Assembly (NCBI RefSeq): GCF_024169315.1
Contig: NZ_JALJWR010000001.1
Span: 889,501 to 953,500, forward strand
DNA: 64,000 nucleotides
From: Pseudomonas migulae
Lineage (GTDB): Bacteria > Pseudomonadota > Gammaproteobacteria > Pseudomonadales > Pseudomonadaceae
Direction: 5' to 3'
The notes under the pieces were generated by a model, which had not been told where the DNA came from, made no database searches, and saw nothing but the letters and a program-made list of their open reading frames with translations. Positions 26,753 to 35,800 of this stretch are shown piece by piece (position 1 is the first letter of the stretch; every line of letters starts with the position of its first letter). Both the position numbers and the translations under genes were made by a program.

Positions 26753-26889
26753 GACAAAGCTCCAGAAGGACTTCGAACGCTGTCGAGCATAGCGCCCCGA
26801 TTTGCGCTTTCCTTGAAAAGACCGCCAGAAAGAAATGAATAATTGTTCACCCTGCGGTGTTCACCTGCCATCGCCCATGAGGATTGCCC

Positions 26890-27450
26890 TTGAACAACCT
26901 GAACCCGGATTCGCCGATACGTTACGACCGCCTGACCATGACGCTGCACTGGCTGACCGCCGTGCTGGTGATCGGCCTGTTCGCCAGCGCCCAGGTGTGG
27001 GAGCAACTGGCCAAGGGCACGCCACTGCGCAAGGAGTTGCAGGCGTTGCACATTTCCTGCGGCATCCTGCTCGCGGTGATCGTCATCACCCGACTGCTCT
27101 GGCGCTTGTCCCGGGGCCGTCGCTTGCCGCCCGCCAATCGGGGTGTCATGAATATTCTGGCAAAGACCGCGCACTTGGCGCTCTACGCGTTGTTGCTGAG
27201 TCAGATCGTGCTGGGCTTCCTGTTTCGCTGGGCCCAGGCAGAACCGTTCAACTTTTTTGGCCTGTTCGATGTCCCAACCTTGATCAGCTTCGATAAAAGC
27301 ATGAAATCGGTGTTCGGCGGCCTGCACGAACAGGTGGCGTGGGTCATCGTGATTCTGGCCGGGCTGCATGCGCTGATGGCGCTGGTTCACCATTACGGCT
27401 TGCGTGATAACACCCTGCGCCGCATGTTGCCGGGGCGTGGTTTGAACTGA
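26890..27450 (+). CDS. Cytochrome b561-family membrane protein
   Basis: About 186 residues with four transmembrane helices. Candidate haem ligands are the His residues in TLHWLTAVLVIG, ALHISCGILLAV, KTAHLALYALLLS and LHEQVAWVIVILAGLH. It probably carries electrons between quinol and a periplasmic acceptor. No ATG is available at the family start. A TTG at 26890 lies seven bases after GAGG; a TTG at 26884 is closer than usual. It is first in a tight four-gene operon with a TPR protein, an ECF sigma and its anti-sigma, which suggests a link to envelope redox stress. Confidence 0.85.
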   Translation: MNNLNPDSPIRYDRLTMTLHWLTAVLVIGLFASAQVWEQLAKGTPLRKELQALHISCGILLAVIVITRLLWRLSRGRRLPPANRGVMNILAKTAHLALYALLLSQIVLGFLFRWAQAEPFNFFGLFDVPTLISFDKSMKSVFGGLHEQVAWVIVILAGLHALMALVHHYGLRDNTLRRMLPGRGLN

Positions 27451-27476
27451 ACAGAATGATCCTATGGAGCTTCGCC

Positions 27477-28007
27477 ATGAATAGCCGTCTTGCTGTTTTT
27501 ACCGCCCCGCTGCTGCTCGCCGTTGCATTGTCCAGCTCCCTGGCATTGGCCAACGGCGATGACGAAGAACCGGCCAAACCCAACTGCCCAAAAGGCCAGG
27601 TCTGGGACAGCAAATCGCAAAAATGCGTGATGCAGACCAGCAGTCTCGTGCCGGACGCCGATCGCACCGACTACGCCTACCGCCTGGCCAAGGACGGCCG
27701 TTATGAAGAAGCCCTGGCCTTGCTCGACACGCTGAAAAACCCGAACACTGCCAAGGCGCTCAACTATCGAGGCTACGCCACGCGTAAACTGGGACGAACC
27801 GACGAGGGCATCGGTTATTACCTGAAATCGGTTGAACTCGATCCGCAGTACGCGCAAGTCCGCGAGTACCTCGGCGAGGCTTATGTGATCAAGGGCCGAC
27901 TGGACCTCGCGCAAGAGCAGTTGCAGCAGATCAAATCGATCTGCGGCAGCACCTGCGAGGAATACCAGGACCTGGCCGAAGCCATCCACGGCTCATCGAA
28001 AACCTGA
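27477..28007 (+). CDS. Periplasmic TPR-repeat protein
   Basis: 176 residues with a signal peptide (RLAVFTAPLLLAVALSSSLA). Next comes a Cys-pair segment, KPNCPKGQVWDSKSQKCVMQ. Tetratricopeptide repeats follow (YRLAKDGRYEEALALLD, YRGYATRKLGRTDEGIGYYL, REYLGEAYVIKGRLDLAQEQ), and a second Cys pair occurs near the C-terminus (SICGSTCEEY). GGAG precedes the ATG at 27477. It sits between the b561 and ECF sigma genes. The four cysteines could form disulfides and make it a periplasmic redox sensor or scaffold; this is inference. Confidence 0.82.
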   Translation: MNSRLAVFTAPLLLAVALSSSLALANGDDEEPAKPNCPKGQVWDSKSQKCVMQTSSLVPDADRTDYAYRLAKDGRYEEALALLDTLKNPNTAKALNYRGYATRKLGRTDEGIGYYLKSVELDPQYAQVREYLGEAYVIKGRLDLAQEQLQQIKSICGSTCEEYQDLAEAIHGSSKT

Positions 28008-28023
28008 CAGGACGGAGGTCGCC

Positions 28024-28554
28024 ATCGCCAGCGATCAGGCAATACGGGCAGAGCTGGGCCAGCACCTGGCGCGTTTATGGCGCTACGGCCTGCTGCTGTC
28101 CCGGCAACGGCATGTCGCCGAAGACCTGGTACAGGCCACCTGCGTGCGGGCGCTTGAGCGTGCCGGACAATTTGTCCCCGGCACCCGCATGGACCGCTGG
28201 CTGCTGAGCATTCTGCATTCGATATGGCTCAACGAAGTGCGCGCGCGGCGGGTGCGTCAAGGCCAGGGGCAGGTGGATGCCGATAGCGCCCTGTCGTTCG
28301 ACGGTGAACACGCCGCGCAAACCCACGTGCTCGCGACACAGGTGATCCGGCGCGTCGATGCACTGCCCGAAGCCCAGCGCGAAACGGTATTTCTGGCCTA
28401 CGTCGAAGGTTTGTCTTACCGCGAAGTCGCCGAAGTGCTGGACGTACCCATTGGCACGGTCATGAGCCGACTGGCCGCTGCACGGGCGAAACTGGCCGAG
28501 TATCCGCCGTTGTTGCACGCCGTGCCGAACCCAACCACCGGAGAACGTCGATGA
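28024..28554 (+). CDS. ECF-type RNA polymerase sigma factor with apparent ATC start codon
   Basis: About 176 residues. Region 2 is complete (LARLWRYGLLLSRQRHVAED, LVQATCVRALERAGQF, WLLSILHSIWLNEVRARRVR). Region 4 follows (RVDALPEAQRETVFLAYVEG, LSYREVAEVLDVPIGTVMSR, LAAARAKL). The only in-frame ATG/GTG/TTG candidate near the front is GTG at 28144, which would remove much of region 2. A perfect GGAGG at 28014-28018 is followed after five bases by ATC GCC AGC GAT, the position where relatives would start with Met-Ala-Ser-Asp. I therefore place the start at ATC 28024, possibly a rare start codon or a G-to-C change or error. The end overlaps the anti-sigma gene by four bases (ATGA). Confidence 0.82.
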   Translation: MASDQAIRAELGQHLARLWRYGLLLSRQRHVAEDLVQATCVRALERAGQFVPGTRMDRWLLSILHSIWLNEVRARRVRQGQGQVDADSALSFDGEHAAQTHVLATQVIRRVDALPEAQRETVFLAYVEGLSYREVAEVLDVPIGTVMSRLAAARAKLAEYPPLLHAVPNPTTGERR

Positions 28555-29318
28555 ACGATCACGCAAAGCCATCGGACGAGCAACTGGTGGCCTACCTCGA
28601 CGACCAACTCGATACTGACCAGCGCAGCCGCATCGACGCGGCCATCGCCGAAGATTCGGCGCTCAACCTGCGCCTGCAATGGCTGGCCCGCAGCAGCCTG
28701 CCATTCCGCGAGGCCTACGATGAAGTGACACAACAGGCACCGGTGGATCGCTTGCACGCCATGCTCGACACCTTGCCCTCGCCTGCCCGGCCCGCGATGA
28801 GTCGACGCTGGTTTCTTGCCGCGGCGGCCGGTCTGGTGGTGAGCGGTGTGTTGGCGGACCGGTTGTTTCTCGGCTGGCAATCGAGTCGGCCAAAAAACAA
28901 CTGGCGCGGGCTGGTGGCGGATTATATGGCGCTGTACGTGCCACAAACCCTGGAACACCTGCCCAGCGACGAAGCCACTCAGCGGGCGCAATTGCGCACC
29001 CTCGACGAACGCCTGGGCTTAAGCCTTTTGCCTGGGCAACTGGCCCTGCCACGCCTCGAACTCAAACGCGCGCAAATTCTCGAGTACGACGGCATGCCCA
29101 TCGCCCAGATTACTTATCTGGACCCCGCGCATGGTCCCATGGCGTTGTGCATCACCCGTTCCAACAGCGGCAGCCGGCACTTCGCGCACGAGCGTCGACA
29201 CGGGATGAACGTGGTGTATTGGGCGGACATGGAGCATGCGTGGATGCTGATCGGGCATAACCCGGCGTCGGAGCTTGAGGAGATGGCGAAGGTGTTGCGC
29301 GGCCGGCTTAGTGCCTAG
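28551..29318 (+). CDS. Anti-sigma factor (single-pass membrane), partner of the ECF sigma
   Basis: 255 residues. The N-terminal cytoplasmic part has the anti-sigma pattern SDEQLVAYLDDQLDTDQRSR but lacks the HxxxCxxC zinc motif. A single transmembrane segment, RRWFLAAAAGLVVSGVLADR (about 84-103), leads to a periplasmic domain ending LIGHNPASELEEMAKVLRG. The start overlaps the sigma stop (ATGA), so stoichiometric translation is expected. It would hold the sigma at the membrane until a periplasmic signal releases it. The gene is convergent with the histidine kinase gene. Confidence 0.85.
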   Translation: MNDHAKPSDEQLVAYLDDQLDTDQRSRIDAAIAEDSALNLRLQWLARSSLPFREAYDEVTQQAPVDRLHAMLDTLPSPARPAMSRRWFLAAAAGLVVSGVLADRLFLGWQSSRPKNNWRGLVADYMALYVPQTLEHLPSDEATQRAQLRTLDERLGLSLLPGQLALPRLELKRAQILEYDGMPIAQITYLDPAHGPMALCITRSNSGSRHFAHERRHGMNVVYWADMEHAWMLIGHNPASELEEMAKVLRGRLSA

Positions 29319-29340
29319 ACGCGGAGCGTGGGAACGATCG

Positions 29341-30642
29341 TCAGGCAGGGGTCGGCAGCCATAGGCGGAACCGCGCACCGCCCAGCGGCGAAGATTCGAC
29401 CGTAAGCGTGCCGCCCTGCGCCTCCAGCGCCCGACGACTGATCGCCAGCCCCAGGCCAAACCCGCCAGTCGCTCTATCCCGACTGCGGTCCAGGCGATAG
29501 AACGGCTCAAAAATCCGCTCGCGTTCATCATCGGGAATGCCGATCCCGTCGTCATCGACCCAGATCTCACACCCCTTCGCACAGACCTGAACACCAATCT
29601 GAATGCGTTTCTCGCAATAGCGCATGGCGTTGCGCACCAGGTTCTGAATCGCGCGGGCGGTCAGGCGTGGATCGAGGCTGAAGCGTTCGAGCTGGCCGTG
29701 AAGCAGCACGTCAATCACGATGTCCGGCGAGTCCAGTTCCTCGTCGACACTGCCCAGAATGCTGTCGATGAATTCGTCCAGCGACACATCGACCTGTTCC
29801 GGCAAACGCGCGGGGTTTTGCAGGCGGCTGTAGGACAGCAGCTCCAGCACCAGTTCGTCGAGTTCACGGATGTGCGCGACCAGGCCTTGCAGGCGTTCGC
29901 GACTGGCGGCCGGCAAGTCGTCGGACAGCGCCAGGGCCAGGCCGAAGTCCAGGCGTGTCAGCGGCGTGCGCAACTCGTGGGAGACCGCGTTGAGCAAATC
30001 CCGCTGCTGGTTGAGCAGGTTTTCAATATCGCCCGCCATGGTGTCGAACACCTTGGCCAGGCTACCAATGTTGGAATTGGCGGAAATTTTCGTGCGCTCG
30101 CTCAAATGACCTTTACCGAAGCGCTCGGCGGTGCCCTTGAGGCGTTCCAGATCGCGCCAGTGCGGACGCAGCCATACCAGCAGGCACGCCAGCATCGTCG
30201 CGCCGATCAGCACGTTGATGCTCCAATACAACAAATTGACGTCCAGCGGGTCCGGCGGCACGACCATTTGCACCACGGTTTGCGGGTTCAACGGGGTCAC
30301 CGCCAAGGTGCGCCAGCCCCAGTCGCCGATGCGCACCACGCTCTCGCCACGCTGCAAACGCTTCTGCTCCGCCAGGGTCAAGCCAGGATCGTCATTGCCG
30401 GTCAAAACGATGTGCAGCGGGTCGAATTCCTTGTCCATCTCGCTCGCCAATGCCGGCCATTGCGCCTCGGGCACGGCGTGGAACTGCTTGACGATGAGGG
30501 TTTGCAGCCCGCGGGAATAATCGAGGTTGTAGGTGACGAAGCGCTCCTGGAACACCTTGATCACCACGTCCGGCACCAGATAGATCGCCGCGCTGTAAGA
30601 GACGATTGTCACCAGATACAGACGAAAGAGGATTCTGAACAT
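29341..30642 (-). CDS. Sensor histidine kinase (RstB-like)
   Basis: 433 residues. TM1 is LFRLYLVTIVSYSAAIYLVP and a periplasmic sensor of about 120 residues follows. TM2 is around LLYWSINVLIGATMLACLLVW, then HAMP (RLKGTAERFGKGHLSERTK). The phosphoacceptor His222 is in NAVSHELRTPLTRLDFGLA. The ATPase core follows (NLVRNAMRYC, DDGIGIPDDERERIFEPFYR, GGFGLGLAI). I chose the ATG at 30642, four bases after the response-regulator stop. The architecture and H-box context resemble RstB. The pair probably senses an envelope signal and may control the divergent RND pump. Confidence 0.9.
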   Translation of the reverse strand: MFRILFRLYLVTIVSYSAAIYLVPDVVIKVFQERFVTYNLDYSRGLQTLIVKQFHAVPEAQWPALASEMDKEFDPLHIVLTGNDDPGLTLAEQKRLQRGESVVRIGDWGWRTLAVTPLNPQTVVQMVVPPDPLDVNLLYWSINVLIGATMLACLLVWLRPHWRDLERLKGTAERFGKGHLSERTKISANSNIGSLAKVFDTMAGDIENLLNQQRDLLNAVSHELRTPLTRLDFGLALALSDDLPAASRERLQGLVAHIRELDELVLELLSYSRLQNPARLPEQVDVSLDEFIDSILGSVDEELDSPDIVIDVLLHGQLERFSLDPRLTARAIQNLVRNAMRYCEKRIQIGVQVCAKGCEIWVDDDGIGIPDDERERIFEPFYRLDRSRDRATGGFGLGLAISRRALEAQGGTLTVESSPLGGARFRLWLPTPA

Positions 30643-30646
30643 TGCC

Positions 30647-31348
30647 TCAGCATTCCCACTCGGAGCGGCTGAACAGGTAACCCTTGCCCCACACGGTCTT
30701 GATCTTGCGCGCCTCACCGGCGTTGTCGTCGAATTTGCGTCGCAATTTGGAGATCGCCACGTCCACCGAGCGGTCGGTACCGTTGAATTCGATACCGCGC
30801 AGGCGTTGCAGGATCTGGTCGCGGCTCAGCACTTCGCCGGCATGCCGGGCCAGCACCACCAGCAAGTTGTATTCACCGCTGGACAGCTCGACCGGTTGCT
30901 GGCGCCAGGTCACGGTACGCTCGGACAGGTCGATGCACAGGTTGCCCATGAGAATGCGGTCGTTGGCGGTCTGCGGTTCGCTGAGGCTGCTGCGGCGCAG
31001 CAGCGTACGGACGCGGGCCAGCAACACCCGGGGTTCGCAGGGTTTGGTGACGTAGTCATCGGCGCCCATTTCCAGGCCCAGCACCTGATCGTGGCTGTCG
31101 TCGCGGGCGGTGAGCATCAGGATCGGCAGCGCGGCCGAATCCGCTCGCAGCAAGCGACAGACTTGCAGGCCGTCGAGGCCCGGCAACATCAGGTCGAGGA
31201 TCACCAGGTCCGGCGGATTGACCCGCGCGCGCTCGCGCACGTGGTCGCCACGGCTGATCACGCTGACGGAGTAGCCGTTGCGTTCCAGGTAGCTGGCAAT
31301 CAGTTCGGAGAGCGCGGTGTCGTCTTCGACCAGGAGGATGTTGGGCAT
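30647..31348 (-). CDS. OmpR-family response regulator (RstA-like)
   Basis: 233 residues. The receiver domain has acidic residues at VEDDTA, phospho-acceptor Asp52 in LVILDLMLPGLDG, Thr in ILMLTARDD and Lys in DDYVTKPCEPRVLLARV. The C-terminal winged helix follows (LSSGEYNLLVVLARHAGEVL, RDQILQRLRGIEFNGTDRSV, AISKLRRKFDD). It is the first gene of the regulator-kinase operon. Its promoter region (31349-31640) is shared with the divergent RND genes and contains a REPIN. Confidence 0.92.
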   Translation of the reverse strand: MPNILLVEDDTALSELIASYLERNGYSVSVISRGDHVRERARVNPPDLVILDLMLPGLDGLQVCRLLRADSAALPILMLTARDDSHDQVLGLEMGADDYVTKPCEPRVLLARVRTLLRRSSLSEPQTANDRILMGNLCIDLSERTVTWRQQPVELSSGEYNLLVVLARHAGEVLSRDQILQRLRGIEFNGTDRSVDVAISKLRRKFDDNAGEARKIKTVWGKGYLFSRSEWEC

Positions 31349-31371
31349 GGGTGTTTCCAGAAAGTGCAGTG

Positions 31372-31496
31372 GCGCCTGGTCGGGCCTCTTCGCGGGCAAG
31401 CCCGCTCCCACAGGGATTTGTTGTGAACACAGATTTTGTGAACACCATCGGACACTGTGGGAGCGGGCTTGCCCGCGAAGAGGCCCGACCAGGCGC
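31372..31496. repeat. REPIN in the shared promoter region of the two-component and RND genes
   Basis: GCGCCTGGTCGGGCCTCTTC pairs with GAAGAGGCCCGACCAGGCGC, with the GCGGGCAAGCCCGCTCCCACA core inside. The arms extend about 12 bases beyond the core, longer than in most copies here. Confidence 0.95.
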
Positions 31497-31640
31497 TGAA
31501 AGAATCAAGCCGTGAAGGATATACGCCCTCACCCGCCCCTGAGTAAAACCCTTACACAATTTCACACAGCACCAACAAAGCTTCACCGCTACCCTCGTCG
31601 CCTGCCCGTAGGATGCGGGGTTCATTATTGGGGTATTTAC

Positions 31641-32798
31641 ATGTCGAAGAACCTGCTTGCCAAGCTCAGCCTGCTGGCACTGGCGTTGACGCTGAGCGCT
31701 TGTGACAAGTCCTCGAATGCCGAAGAACAGGCGCCATTGGCCACCGTGCGCATCGAAACCCTCGACGCCCGGCCTCTGTCGATCACCAGCGAACTTAGCG
31801 GGCGGATTGCCGCGCCACGGATTGCCGAAGTTCGCGCCCGTGTCGCCGGCGTCGTGTTGCAACGGGTCTTCCGCGAAGGCAGCGACGTGAAAAAGGGCGA
31901 CGTGCTGTTTCGCATCGACCCCGCACCGTTCAAGGCCGATCTGGACAGCGCCGAAGCGGAACTGCGAAAAGCCGAGGCCAATGCGTTTCAGGCGCGCTTG
32001 CAAGAGCAGCGTTATGCCCAGTTGATCGAAGGCAACGCCATCAGCGGTCAGGACTACGACAACGCCCGGGCCGCCGTGCGGCAAACCGCTGCCGAGGTCG
32101 CCGCCAACAAGGCTGCCGTGGAGCGGGCGAAACTCAACCTCGGCTACGCCACCGTCACCGCACCGATTTCCGGGCGCATCGGCCGTGCACTGGTCACCGA
32201 GGGCGCCCTGGTCGGGCAGAACGAAACCACGCCACTGGCATTGATTCAGCAACTGAACCCGATTCATGCCGACCTGACTCAATCGACCCGTGAACTCAAC
32301 GACCTGCGCCGCGCCTTCCGTTCCGGCCAGTTGCAGGAAGTGGGTCAGGGCCAGGCCAAAGCCACGCTGATCCAGGACGACGGCAGCCTCTATCCGTTGC
32401 CGGGCAAGCTGCTGTTTACCGACATCACCGTCGACCCGGGCACCGGCCAGATCATCCTGCGTAGCGAATTCCCCAACCCGGACCTCGATTTGCTGCCCGG
32501 CAGCTTCGTGCGGGTGCGCCTGGAGCAAGCGGTGAATCAGCAAGGCATCAGCGTGCCGCAACGGGCTATCCAGCGAGACAGCGCCGGTGTTGCTCAGGTG
32601 CTGTTGCTCGACGCGGATCAACGGGTCGGCCAGCAACCGGTCGAGCTGGGCGCCGTGCAAAACGATCGCTGGATCGTCACTGCAGGCCTCAAGCCCGGCG
32701 ACCGCATCGTCATCGAAGGCCTGCAACACGCCAAGCCTGGCGAGAAAGTGCAGATCGACGACACCCCTCTTCCACTTGCCCAGGTCACTGGTCAGTAA
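31641..32798 (+). CDS. RND efflux periplasmic adaptor (membrane fusion protein)
   Basis: 385-residue lipoprotein. The signal LLAKLSLLALALTLSAC has an LSAC lipobox. HlyD-type features follow in order: the barrel-sandwich halves (PRIAEVRARVAGVVLQRVF; later LGYATVTAPISGRIGRALVT), the alpha-hairpin (AEAELRKAEANAFQARLQEQ), and beta-barrel and membrane-proximal parts (LPGKLLFTDITVDPGTGQII, LEQAVNQQGISVPQRAI). It links the inner-membrane RND pump to an outer-membrane channel. The ATG at 31641 follows GGGG. It is 15 bases upstream of the pump gene and resembles MexP/MexE-type adaptors. Confidence 0.92.
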   Translation: MSKNLLAKLSLLALALTLSACDKSSNAEEQAPLATVRIETLDARPLSITSELSGRIAAPRIAEVRARVAGVVLQRVFREGSDVKKGDVLFRIDPAPFKADLDSAEAELRKAEANAFQARLQEQRYAQLIEGNAISGQDYDNARAAVRQTAAEVAANKAAVERAKLNLGYATVTAPISGRIGRALVTEGALVGQNETTPLALIQQLNPIHADLTQSTRELNDLRRAFRSGQLQEVGQGQAKATLIQDDGSLYPLPGKLLFTDITVDPGTGQIILRSEFPNPDLDLLPGSFVRVRLEQAVNQQGISVPQRAIQRDSAGVAQVLLLDADQRVGQQPVELGAVQNDRWIVTAGLKPGDRIVIEGLQHAKPGEKVQIDDTPLPLAQVTGQ

Positions 32799-32813
32799 GC
32801 AGGACGCTTTTTT

Positions 32814-35800
32814 ATGCCGCAGTTCTTTATCGATCGCCCGGTATTCGCCTGGGTGGTTGCCCTGTTCATCCTGCTGGCTGGCGCCCTGGCCATTCCGCAG
32901 TTGCCGGTGGCGCAGTACCCCGATGTCGCGCCGCCGCAGATCGAAATCTATGCCGTGTACCCGGGCGCCTCGGCGCAAACCGTGGACGAAAGCGTGGTCA
33001 GCCTGATCGAGGAAGAGCTCAACGGCGCCGATCATCTGTTGTATTTCGAGTCGCAAAGCAGCCTGGGCAGCGCCACGATCAAGGCGACTTTCCAGCCGGG
33101 CACCAACCCGGAAATGGCCCAGGTGGATGTGCAGAACCGCCTGAAAGTCGTGGAGTCGCGCCTGCCGCAAGCGGTCAACCAGCAAGGCTTGCAGGTGGGA
33201 AAAGTTTCCGCCGGTTTCCTGCTGCTGATCACCCTGACTTCCACCGACGGCAAGCTCGACGACGTGGCGCTCAGCGATTACCTGGCGCGTAACGTGATGA
33301 ACGAGATCAAGCGTCTGGACGGTGTCGGCAAGGCTCAGTTATATGGCGCCGAGCGGGCCATGCGGATCTGGATCGACCCGCAGAAGCTGATCGGTTTCAA
33401 CCTGACGCCCGCCGACGTCAACGCGGCCATCGTCGCGCAGAATGCCCAGGTCTCGGCGGGCAGCATCGGCGATCTGCCAACCCGCACCACCCAGGAAATC
33501 ACCGCGACCATTCTGGTCAAAGGCCAGCTGTCGACCCCGGAAGAATTTGCCGACATCGTGCTCAAGGCCAATCCCGACGGGTCCACGGTGCGCATCGGCG
33601 ATGTGGCGCGGGTCGAGATCGGCAGCCAGGAATATCAGTTCGGCACCCGCCTGAACGGCAAGCCGTCCACCGCCGTCGGCGTGCAGCTGTCGCCCGGCGC
33701 CAACGCCCTGAGCACCGCGACCCTGGTGCGGGCGAAGATGGATGAACTGGCGCGCTACTTCCCGGCCAACGTCGAATACAAGATCCCGTACGACACCTCG
33801 CCCTTCGTCAAAGTCTCGATCACCAAAGTGGTTTACACCCTGGTCGAAGCGATGGCGCTGGTGTTCGCGGTGATGTTCCTGTTCCTGCAAAACATCCGCT
33901 ACACGCTGATTCCGACCCTCGTTGTGCCGGTGGCGCTGATGGGCACCTTTGCGACCATGTTGGCGCTGGGGTTCTCGATCAACGTGCTGACCATGTTCGG
34001 CATGGTGCTGGCCATCGGCATTCTGGTGGACGACGCCATCGTCGTGGTGGAGAACGTCGAGCGGATCATGGTCACCGAAGGCCTGTCGCCGAAAGAGGCG
34101 ACACGCAAGGCAATGAAGCAGATCACCGGCGCGATCATCGGTATCACCCTGGTGCTGGTGGCGGTGTTCATTCCGATGGCGTTCATGCAGGGTTCGGTCG
34201 GGGTGATTTACCGGCAGTTCTCGTTGTCGATGGCGACGTCGATCCTGTTCTCGGCGTTTCTCGCCCTGACCTTGACCCCGGCGCTCTGCGCGACGCTGCT
34301 CAAGCCGATTGCCAAGGGTGAGCATCATGCCAAGGGCGGTTTCTTCGGCTGGTTCAACCGCCGCTTCGAGCAACTGACCGAGCGCTATCAGGGCTGGGTT
34401 GCCTATGCACTGAAACGCAGCGGTCGTTACCTGCTGATCTACGGCGTGCTGCTGATCGGCCTGGGCCTGTGTTTCAGTCGCCTGCCCTCTTCGTTCCTGC
34501 CGGTGGAGGATCAGGGTTACACCATCACCGACATTCAGTTGCCGCCCGGCGCGAGCAAGAACCGCACGGTGCAGGTGGTCGAGCAGATCGAAGCCCACAA
34601 CGCCAAGGAACCCGGCGTCGGCGACAGCACGGTGATTCTCGGTTTCAGCTTCTCCGGCAGCGGGCAGAACGCGGCGCTGGCCTTCACCACGCTGAAAGAC
34701 TGGTCGGATCGCGGCAGCGACGACTCGGCGAGTTCGATTGCCGACCGCGCCAACATCGCGCTCAGCCAGATCAAGGACGCCATGGCGTTCTCGGTCCTGC
34801 CGCCACCGGTGGACGGCCTCGGCACGTCCAGCGGTTTCGAGTTCCGCTTGCAGGACCGTGGCGGCCTCGGCCATGCCACGTTGATGCAGGCGCGCACCGA
34901 GTTGCTGGCCGCGGCCGAAAAGAGTCCGATCCTGATGAACGTGCGCGAAAGCGCATTGGCCGAAGCGCCACAGGTGCAACTGATCGTGGACCGCAAACAG
35001 GCAAATGCGCTGGGCGTTTCATTTGCCGACATCGGCAGCGTGCTGTCCACTGCCGTCGGTTCGGCCTACATCAACGACTTCCCCAATCAGGGGCGGATGC
35101 AGCGGGTGGTGGTCCAGGCTGAAGGCGACCAGCGCAGTCAGGTCGCCGATCTGCTGAAGATCCACGTGCGCAACAGCAGCGGGAAAATGGTGCCGCTCTC
35201 GGCCTTCGTCCAGGCCAAATGGACCCAGGGACCGGCGCAATTGACCCGTTACAACGGCTATCCGGCGATCAGTATTTCCGGTGAACCGACGGCGGGTCAC
35301 AGCACCGGCGAAGCCATGGCGGAAATCGAACGGCTGGTCGCGCTTGGCCCGGCAGGACTGGGTCAGGAGTGGACCGGGCTGTCGTTGCAGGAACGGTTGT
35401 CCGGCAGTCAGGCGCCGACTCTGCTCGGTTTGTCGCTGCTGATCGTGTTCCTGTGCCTCGCGGCGTTGTATGAAAGCTGGTCGATTCCGACCTCGGTGCT
35501 GCTGGTGGTGCCGCTCGGCGTGCTCGGCGCGGTGCTGGCCGTGACCTTGCGCGGAATGCCCAACGACGTGTTCTTCAAGGTCGGGCTGATCACCATCATC
35601 GGCCTGTCGGCGAAGAACGCGATCCTGATCATCGAGTTCGCCAAGAGCCTGTACGACGAAGGCCACGACCTGATCGACGCCACGCTGCAAGCCGCGCGCC
35701 TGCGCCTGCGGCCGATTGTGATGACGTCCCTGGCGTTCATCCTCGGCGTCGTGCCGCTGGCGATTGCCACGGGCGCGAGCTCGGCGAGCCAGCAGGCTAT

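Noticed and set aside
28144..28554. Sigma factor starting at GTG 28144
   Set aside because: This start would remove most of sigma region 2 and has no Shine-Dalgarno; the upstream ATC with GGAGG fits better.
31056..33185. 709-codon antisense frame across the response regulator and RND genes
   Set aside because: It crosses a REPIN and runs opposite or out of frame to three well-supported genes; no family features.
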